From Fallopia convolvulus (taxonomy: Eukaryota > Streptophyta > Magnoliopsida > Caryophyllales > Polygonaceae): a DNA stretch of 64,000 nucleotides. Below are positions 56,956-64,000 of this stretch, piece after piece. A program made the translations under genes and the position numbers. Below the pieces are notes generated by a model. That model did no database searches and was not told the origin of the DNA. It was given only the letters and a program-made list of their open reading frames with translations. Each line of letters starts with the position of its first letter. Position 1 is the stretch's first letter. The stretch spans positions 39,056,210 through 39,120,209 of the forward strand of contig OZ024721.1 of the NCBI GenBank assembly GCA_964016875.1, read 5' to 3'.

Positions 56956-58850
56956 TGATTTTTAGGGTATAAATGGAATAGCATTTTGCATAAACAAGTA
57001 CGTTGAAGTAAAAGTCGGCCCTTGTATGACAAGGCGGTTTGAGTAGACCCCGAAAGGTAATCTCGTGAGTAGACCCCGAAGGGTAGTCTCGTTTGGATGA
57101 AGACCATAATGGTAATCACCACCCACCCATTAAAACATTTTATAAAGTTGTCTTGGATAAAGGCTACGAGTCACTCAAATAAACGAGTTTTCCTTCAACG
57201 GATATTGCCCCTATTCCATGCCAAGGGATTCTGCAATAATGTTGCGAGATAAAACGTACCAAAACAACAATAGAGATGTTGGCAAGACAACTCTATCAAG
57301 AACAAACGTACCTTGTTCGAGTCCCATGGTTCTTCTTCCTTCTTGACTTGGACGAAGTCATCTTCATGATCCTTGTGGTTCTTCCTTCACTTGGACAAAA
57401 CCATCCAGCCATGGATCTTGAGGTTCCTCCTTCACTTGCACTCATGAAAGACGCTCCATGATATCACACAAATGTGTTTGATTTTCTAGAGAAAACACTC
57501 ACTCACACAAGCCCTAGTCTTAACCGACTACTTGTATGTATTGGCAACGGTTTTTGTGTCTTGTTGTGTGTCTTCAATGGACGACCAACAAGCCTATATA
57601 TTGGCATCCAAGGCTGTCTGAAACCGCCTCAAGAGAAGTTACAAATTCGGTTAAGAAGTTGAGAGAAGTTAGGGAAGTTGTAACCAACTTCAACCTTATC
57701 CAAACTCTCTCTTTCCTTGTCATCATAGGCGTCCAAAATAGCCCATAAGGAGTCCATTGTGCCGTCCAAAAACCAGCCCAAAAAGCCCATAGAATCGATC
57801 CAAAACTCCTGAGAAAATCCAATCCAAAAGCCCACAAGCAAAGCCCAAAATGACAAAGCACGCGACCCATGCTCTAGTCCATGCATGCGGCCCATCAAGG
57901 CCAAAGGCACGCCCCATGGGCTGGCCCACCATGTCCCATAGAAAGCTAGCATAGCTAGGTACCTAGCTAGGTCACTTACCTAGTGTAGCTGGCCCTTAGC
58001 TAGTTGAGCTAGCATCCAGCTAGTTGAGGTGACTTGAGATGCGTTTTAGCTCGTTGAGCTGACTTATAAGCTATTTGAGCTAACCTTAGCTAGTTTGAGC
58101 TAACTTGAGCTAAACCCTAGCTACATGAGCTTCATACAAAACTAGTTCTTTTAGTTAAGAGCTTAGTCAAGCTTCTAAAGCTTACTTTAAACTAGTTTGA
58201 AGCTCCAAAATTCCGTTCTAGTATTCATAACCATGTGCCAAGCCATTCTCTAGCTTTGGTCCTTGCATATTGCATCCACCAAGCTTAGAGAAGCTTCAAA
58301 ACATTCATTTAAACTTGCACAAAGCTATAAGACTCCTCTTACTATGCTCAAAACCAAACTTTAGCTCATTGCACGTACTCGGCGCCTTGTGCCCAACCCT
58401 AGGCGTGCCGCAAGTACCACACACACACTCTAGGCACGCTGCAAACACTATGCACACATGGTCATGCCCTTGCCAAGGTGTAGGCGCGACACAACTGGCT
58501 ATACACATGCCCCACACAAACATACATCGGCGTACCTCGTCCTAGCACCGTGCTAGTGCCGTGCAAGCGCGCACACCGTGCACCGGCGCACCTCTACCGA
58601 GCGCCGATGTCTTGTTCCGCATCCGAGCATCGTACACGACGTTCCCGACATTGACGCGCCTTTGCACACGAGGTTTCACGCCTCAGTGTCGGTGTGTATC
58701 TTTTGGATTCTTTTCTTTTCTATGACTACTTTACTTCTCTTATCATATCATGGCAAGTCACATAGTCAATCTTCTTAATCGACATTTCTTTGTGAATTCT
58801 TTTCCTCAACATGCTTACAATGGGATTGATGACTTTTCAAGTCACCAACA
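56956..58850 (-). repeat. 3' LTR of the LARD-like element
   Basis: 1895 bp, TG...CA on the minus strand. A TATATA box at 57595-57602 reads towards lower coordinates, so U3 is 57603-58850. The transcribed part contains two 'gtagaccccgaa.ggta.tctcgt' units (57042-57092). U3 has an AGCT-rich array (57945-58140) and a GC-rich patch (58380-58680). Confidence 0.75.
57945..58140 (-). repeat. Degenerate AGCTAG/TTGAGCT array in LTR U3
   Basis: About 15 occurrences of AGCT in 195 bp, in TAGCTAG and GTTGAGCT contexts, with irregular 11-17-bp spacing. The right LTR copy has lost one block, reading GAGCTGGCTTGAGATG where the left copy has an extra 27-30 bp. Confidence 0.8.
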
Positions 58851-61800
58851 TTCCTCCCCCATTTGACTAATGTCATCAAAACTCGAAAACTTTTCCATAC
58901 TCTATATCATAGAAGTGAATATCCCATGGATTTGAATTTACAACTTGTAGCAATTACAATCATGCACTAAAGAATCGTGGTGCTCTAAGAATTGAACCAC
59001 ATCAACTTGTCTAAGTACATCAAGTAATAGTATGACATGAGTTTACCTTACGTTTATTCTTTAAACTTGATGCTTTTAAAGGCTGTTTCATCCCATATCC
59101 ATTTCACATATGCTTTTAGGCAAGTAGTCCTAGAACTCCCTTGGAAGAAGCCTTATACTTCCACATATGCTTAGTTGAAACTTATATCGTGCTCCTACCA
59201 AGGCACTTTCCAAAGTCTCATTAATGAAACAAAGTTTCAAAACTTCCCCGTTTTATGTAGGCTAAAGCATCTCCTTTGATGGACATTTTTATGCTCTCCA
59301 ACCATATGTCCTTGGCCTACCACATTGAATTCAGCCCTACACTTTTCGGTAAGGGGGAATTGGGTGTCCAAGTCATAGATTGATTACTAGGATTTTAACC
59401 CCATCCCTCAAATTGAATTTAACACAAACCTTATGCTAATCTTCTCGATAGAGAAATCAACAACTTTATTGTGTTTATCAAAACTCAACTGAGTTGACTC
59501 TAAGTATGAATTATTTCAAAATAATATCCACTCATACCTAAATGTCAAATTCCGACCCAAAGTCGAATTTCAACAAGATTGCCTCTTGGGATTTCCCAAG
59601 AACGAGCTCCCATCACCGAAATTAGGAACTAATGACCAATCGTCGACTAGAGGTCTTCCTTAATTAGGTGATCCAACTTGCATTTAAACTTTCCGACATA
59701 AAAAACATTACCACACATCCAATGCCTTATGCATTTTAAATATTATACCTTTGACAATGGCCATGTCAAGGTATCAACACCTTATCACTTGAGCGTCCTC
59801 AAGCCAAGACACACATACTTTAGAACCGTGTGTCCATTGATCCATAAGTGTCTTAAACATGTGTAAAATCAAGGAATTTCCATTCCCTTTCCAATGTATC
59901 ACAAACCTAGATGAAGATTTAGAAAATCTAATTCACCTTCATCTCTTCACATTGACATCTTCAAAATTTAAACAATGAAGAACTCTATAGACAAGACCCT
60001 TTCCATCTCATCAATTTCATTTGGTTTCTACCAAATCAGTCATGTCATTTCCATATAGACTTATTAAAACACTCCTTAAATAGAGTTATTAAACTTACTA
60101 TATTCTTTCATGATATAAGCATATACATAGAATTCTTTAGAAAGACTCCAAAATGACATCCTTTTATTTTTGGCCATTTAACATAAAGCTTTGTAGGTTC
60201 ATGTATACCTCTCATCCTAATCACCAATACTTTGGGAATTCCTTAGGATCATCATCCATACAAAGATATGAGATGCTTCAATTCTTCCTTTTCTAGAAAT
60301 CTCTCATCAAAGAAAACTTGAAGAATTATGCTCACAAGACAATCATCTTATCACAAGTATTCACTACACATGTTAAGATTTGTCTTACATTAAACATGCC
60401 ATTATTCAAGCCTTAGTCATTTTCAATGGTCCATTTAACCATAAAACTAATATAACAAAGTTGTCAATCTCAAACCTTCATGGCTCATTGACACTTTCTT
60501 TGGATCCGAGGATGGATCAAACGTCCTCACAGGTCTCTTCTAGACCATTTACTTGTAAAATTGAAAGTTCTAAAACATCCTTTCAAAATTCTCAAACAAG
60601 TTCCAACCATCCAACCTAATGGCATAAACATGAGCCACCCCAAGATACCGTATGGGGTATGTGATAATCTAAGTTCTTAAACTCAATCACATCATTTAAC
60701 ACTTCCAAAACTAGGAAAACATTTCATGACTTCAAGTATGATTTCATTGATTAAACAACCAAATTCAAGTGCCTTTTGTAGGCGCGTCCACGAATCACCA
60801 AACCAGCCAACGATGCAAAGCGCCGAGCAACTGTCATGGACAAGGCTCAAGACGCGACCAGCCTCGGCACGTCTTGCGTTACCCATCGCCGTGCCACGAT
60901 GTTTGCCAAAAGGCGTCGCCATCGAGCGTTGTGCATCCAAAGAAGCGAAGCATCAAACTGGCACGAGCGCGCCTTCCCTTGTCGCAAGCCCAACCATGCC
61001 AAGCACTGAGCACATAGTCTCGACGTGCCAAGGCATGTTCGATACTATGGGCATGCCAAGACCTCGACGTTTCGCACTCAAGGCTCAACCCTTATGCGAC
61101 GACTCCTAGCGCCCAGCGCCTAGCGCCGAGAGGGTCGAAGCATCAGCCCGGCACGGGCATGCTTGCGATGTGCCGTAGGTGTCACTACGACGAACGACGA
61201 CTGCTAAAAGACCGGTACCGAGACTCGGTACTCTCCGGCGCGTCTACACCCATATTACGGGCGCATCTAGGATTAATCCAAGACATCACTTGCACCGGTC
61301 CTCCTTATCAAGGCAATCCTTTAGACATTAGTCTTGTCAAGTCAAGGCACATTCCATGTAGACATTTAGACAAGCCAAAAACAATCCATACTTCAATTTA
61401 AATTCAAGTCATTATCCTTTGAGGACATAAGCGGATGACAAGACCGGTCAAGCCATGACCGACTCTAGTCGTGCCAAAGTATCAAAGCCTACGCACTTGA
61501 CACCTTCGATCTTTGTCAAACTTTTGTTCGACTAGGCCATATGAGATATGACTCTCATAAATTTATTGCTTAAAATAATTATGCAAGAAATCTTAATCTA
61601 AACCAATCAAGACAATCTCATTTCCTTTTCCATAAGAAACATGGTTTTCATGAATTCGCACAAGTGATCAACCACACACATCTTATCAAAGAGATTACCA
61701 CCATCTCTTTTTATGTGTTCTTTAGTATATTCATGGTCAACATATGTCAACCCGCTCACGTGGGGGGTAAACAAGTAGACCCTTACATTAGTAGACCCGA

Positions 61801-62170
61801 AGTTAGTCTAATTACTCTAGTAGACGCGAAGGTAGTCTAGAGCATGAGTCGTCCCAATCAAAGAATGGTCGACTCAAGGGTAATCTGTTTAGGATCATCC
61901 AAAGAGAATGAACCTAGAATCAACTTTTCAAAGTAGATCTTAAGATTAGACATAGTCCTCTCCTTGAACACATGTTGTTAAGATTATATTTATAAATCAA
62001 ACCATAGTTTATTATTTCAACCATAAACCATTACATGATCGTTTTATTGATCAAATCACACACTAATACCCTTTATTCAAGGTGTACAAACACACATAAA
62101 TAAAAGCACACTTTCTATTGCTAAAATACACACCCACACGTGTACAAAGGAAATATTACAATGCATAAAT
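58851..62170 (-). other. Non-coding interior of the LARD-like element
   Basis: 3.3 kb without recognisable protein domains on either strand. It is AT-richer except for a GC-rich island at 60770-61260 with many GGCGCG/GCGCC and TGCCAAG words. A cluster of TAGACCCGAAG-type units at 61770-61870 resembles those in the LTR. Plus-strand ORFs in the GC island (60726-61109) lack domains. Confidence 0.55.
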
Positions 62171-62662
62171 TTAAACACGGCGCCTAACGCCACATAATGA
62201 ACAATAGACCGGCCTTATAGGCCTTCGATCCTCATAGACGTTTTGCCAATAGGTGCCACCAATAGCGGCTCCTCCATCCCCCAAAGGCTCGGCCTTGGGG
62301 ACGCTCGTCCTAGGCTTGGCACGCGTGTGCTTAGCCTTCGACCTCGTGCGCCTCTTGAACCTCGAGTACCCTTGCCTTCCCTCATGTCCATGATTAGGAT
62401 CACGAGCCTCCATTGCCTTGGAGGGTTGAGGCACAATAACCTCCTTTCCCTTAGCACTCTCGAGATTGGTTCCAACCCTCACGTTAGTGATGTACCAATC
62501 CCAATACTCCATGCCACTGTTGCACTCTTCAAGCCAATCATTGAAGTCTTGGAGCCCTCCGCTGTCCACTTCGATCGACCTTATGGGACTAGGGGGTTCG
62601 ATCTTGACTTCCCTCAAGTAAGAGGTCATGTCATCAACCGTTTTATACCCTCGTTTAGCCAA
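62171..62662 (-). CDS. Unidentified ORF at the 5' end of the LARD-like element
   Basis: The open frame runs from 62662 to a stop at 62171. The first ATG in frame is in VDDMTSYL near 62630, so a translated product would be about 152 aa. It lies close to the 5' LTR, where gag would be. The N-terminal part is acidic (EVDSGGLQDFNDWLEECNSG). The middle is strongly basic (RFKRRTRSKAKHTRAKP). The C-terminus holds CSLC. A basic, possibly nucleic-acid-binding remnant of gag is possible, but no family is recognised. Confidence 0.4.
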   Translation of the reverse strand: MAKRGYKTVDDMTSYLREVKIEPPSPIRSIEVDSGGLQDFNDWLEECNSGMEYWDWYITNVRVGTNLESAKGKEVIVPQPSKAMEARDPNHGHEGRQGYSRFKRRTRSKAKHTRAKPRTSVPKAEPLGDGGAAIGGTYWQNVYEDRRPIRPVYCSLCGVRRRV

Positions 62663-62730
62663 ACCCTCAAACTTAACAAAATATAGACAACAATGAAAAA
62701 TAACATAAACAAATATTCGTTGAAGATTGT

Positions 62731-63820
62731 TGATTTTTAGGGTATAAACGAAATAGCATTTTGCATAAATAAGTACATTGAAGTAAAAGTCGGCCCTTGT
62801 ATGACAAGGCGGTTTGAGTAGACCCCGAAAGGTAATCTCGTGAGTAGACCCCGAAGGGTAGTCTCGTTTGGATGTAGACCATAATGGTAATCACCACCCA
62901 CCCATTAAAACATTTTATAAAGTTGTCTTGGATAAAGGCTACGAGTCACTCAAATAAACGAGTTTTCCTTCAACGGATATTGCCCCTATTCCATGCCAAG
63001 GGATTCTGCAATAATGATGCGAGATAAAACGTACCAAAACGACAATAGAGATGTTGGCAAGACAACTCTATCAAGAACAAACGTACCTTGTTCGAGTCCC
63101 ATGATTCTTCTTCCTTCTTGACTTGGACGAAGTCATCTTCATGATCCTTGTGGTTCTTCCTTCACTTGGACAAAACCATCCAGCCATGGATCTTGAGGTT
63201 CCTCCTTCACTTGCACTCATGAAAGACGCTCCATGATATCACACAAATGTGTTTGATTTTCTAGAGAAAACACTCACTCACACAAGCCCTAGTCTTAACC
63301 GACTACTTGTATGTATTGGCAACGGTTTTTGTGTCTTGTTGTGTGTCTTCAATGGACGACCAACAACCCCATATATTGGCATCCAAGGCTGTCTGAAACC
63401 GCCCAAGAGAAGTTACAAATTCGGTTAAGAAGTTGAGAGAAGTTAGGGAAGTTGTAACCAACTTCAACCTTATCCTAACTCTCTCTTTCCTTGTCATCAT
63501 AGGCGTCCAAAATAGCCCATAAGGAGTCCATTGTGCCATCCAAAAACCAGCCCAAAAAGTCCATAGAATCGGTCCAAAACTCCTTAGAAAATCCAATCCA
63601 AAAGCCCACAAGCAAAGCCCAAAATGGCAAAGCATGCGGCCCATGCTCTAGTCCATGCATGCGGCCCATCAAGGCCAAAGGCACGCCCCATGGGCTGGCC
63701 CACCATGGCCCATAGAAAGCTAGCATAGCTAGGTACCTAGCTAGGTCACTTACCTAGTGTAGGGGGCCCTTAGCTAGTTGAGCTGGCTTGAGATGCGTTT
63801 TAGCTCGTTGAGCTGACTTA
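62731..63820 (-). repeat. 5' LTR of the LARD-like element, truncated
   Basis: Aligns with 56956-58066 through TGATTTTTAGGGTATAAA at the left and GTTGAGCTGACTTA at the right, where similarity stops. The U3 start is missing. The TATATATT box is kept near 63370. Confidence 0.8.
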
Positions 63821-64000
63821 GATGGCATCAATTGTGCCGGAGAAGCCTTGAGAGCCAAAAGGAAGTTCAAAATCAGAGTGGAGAAGGGGAATTGGGCCCC
63901 CAAAGTGAAGGGGTAATTTAGAAAACAGACCCACTCTTCCTTTACCTAGTCAACAGCCTCGCGAGTAGGGCAGTGAAAGTTGGTACGGGCTGGGAAGCCA
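63821..64000 (-). pseudogene. Antisense extra reading region, upstream piece
   Basis: On the minus strand one frame reads VKEEWVCFLNYPFTLGAQFP, then TLILNFLLALKASPAQLMP, reaching the edge of the LARD-like element. The FPFSTLILNFL...SPAQLMP pattern resembles N-terminal parts of plant retrotransposon extra-ORF or plant-mobile-domain-like proteins. It is on the same strand as 55842-56955, so it is probably the upstream part of the same antisense frame, with sequence lost between. One stop lies near the window edge. Confidence 0.45.

Larger units (their letters stand above)
56956..63820 (-). mobile_element. Large LTR retrotransposon derivative (LARD-like), minus orientation
   Basis: Two direct repeats, 56956-58066 and 62731-63820, are closely similar apart from small indels. 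On the minus strand the left copy extends to a full LTR (TGTTGGTGAC at 58850 to ...AAAATCA at 56956) preceded by a polypurine tract (AATGGGGGAGGAA, 58863-58851). The right copy, the 5' LTR, lacks its first ~785 bp. The interior (58851-62730) has no gag-pol domains, only one ORF at its 5' end. A deletion at the right end could explain both the truncated LTR and the missing target duplication. Confidence 0.75.

Noticed and set aside
57574..57952. Trp/Phe-rich minus ORFs, repeated at 63303-63726
   Set aside because: They lie in U3 of both LTRs of the LARD-like element and reflect GCCCA/AAAGC composition, not a gene.
60726..61109. 127-codon ORF in a GC-rich island
   Set aside because: Several frames are open because of composition; no domain and no gene structure.

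Overview
The window is nuclear DNA of a flowering plant, most likely a eudicot. It is AT-rich, its genes have many introns, and it holds plant-type transposons of nearly every class (Ty1/copia, Ty3/gypsy, L1-type LINEs, SINE, Helitron, Stowaway, hAT and Mutator-like elements). The species cannot be fixed from the sequence. Only two ordinary host genes can be supported, both on the minus strand. One is a LOG-type cytokinin-activating phosphoribohydrolase (14924-16196, 7 exons, 219 aa). The other is an XRN2/XRN3-type nuclear 5'-3' exoribonuclease (25728-33679, 22 exons, 926 aa). In both, every exon joins in frame across GT-AG introns.

Layout. 1-6600: end of a copia element, an AT-rich dispersed repeat with a non-autonomous Helitron and a SINE inside it, and a gypsy LTR fragment. 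8075-14129: a copia element with complete ends (153-bp LTRs, TATTT target duplication) whose interior is packed with small hairpins built round a GAA-type loop, including a 54-bp minisatellite. 14924-16196: LOG. 16852-18353: a 1.5-kb LTR mini-element (339-bp LTRs, TATTT duplication) whose interior is one 264-codon ORF with a PTB-like RNA-recognition motif and no retroviral domain. 19439-20421: solo copia LTR. 21039-24911: LINE, hAT, Stowaway and foldback elements, mostly nested, several with exact target duplications. 25728-33679: XRN gene. 34044-36003: a second Helitron directly upstream of it.

36004-64000 is a nest of retroelements. A minus-strand L1 is inserted in a gypsy gag and is itself split by a 3.8-kb solo-LTR-like element (AGAAC duplication) that carries a Helitron-like insert. 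A plus-strand Tat-like gypsy (LTR 44699-45180; gag, protease, RT, RNase H and integrase, all broken) is split inside RNase H by an L1-like element that has ORF1 but no ORF2. Past integrase it carries an antisense, intron-containing reading region. That region adjoins, and is probably interrupted by, a minus-strand large LTR derivative (56956-63820).

No rRNA, tRNA or CRISPR locus was recognised; tRNA genes were not searched with a model. The most unusual signals are the hairpin-filled copia, the RRM-carrying mini-LTR element, the ORF1-only LINE and the antisense region of the Tat element.
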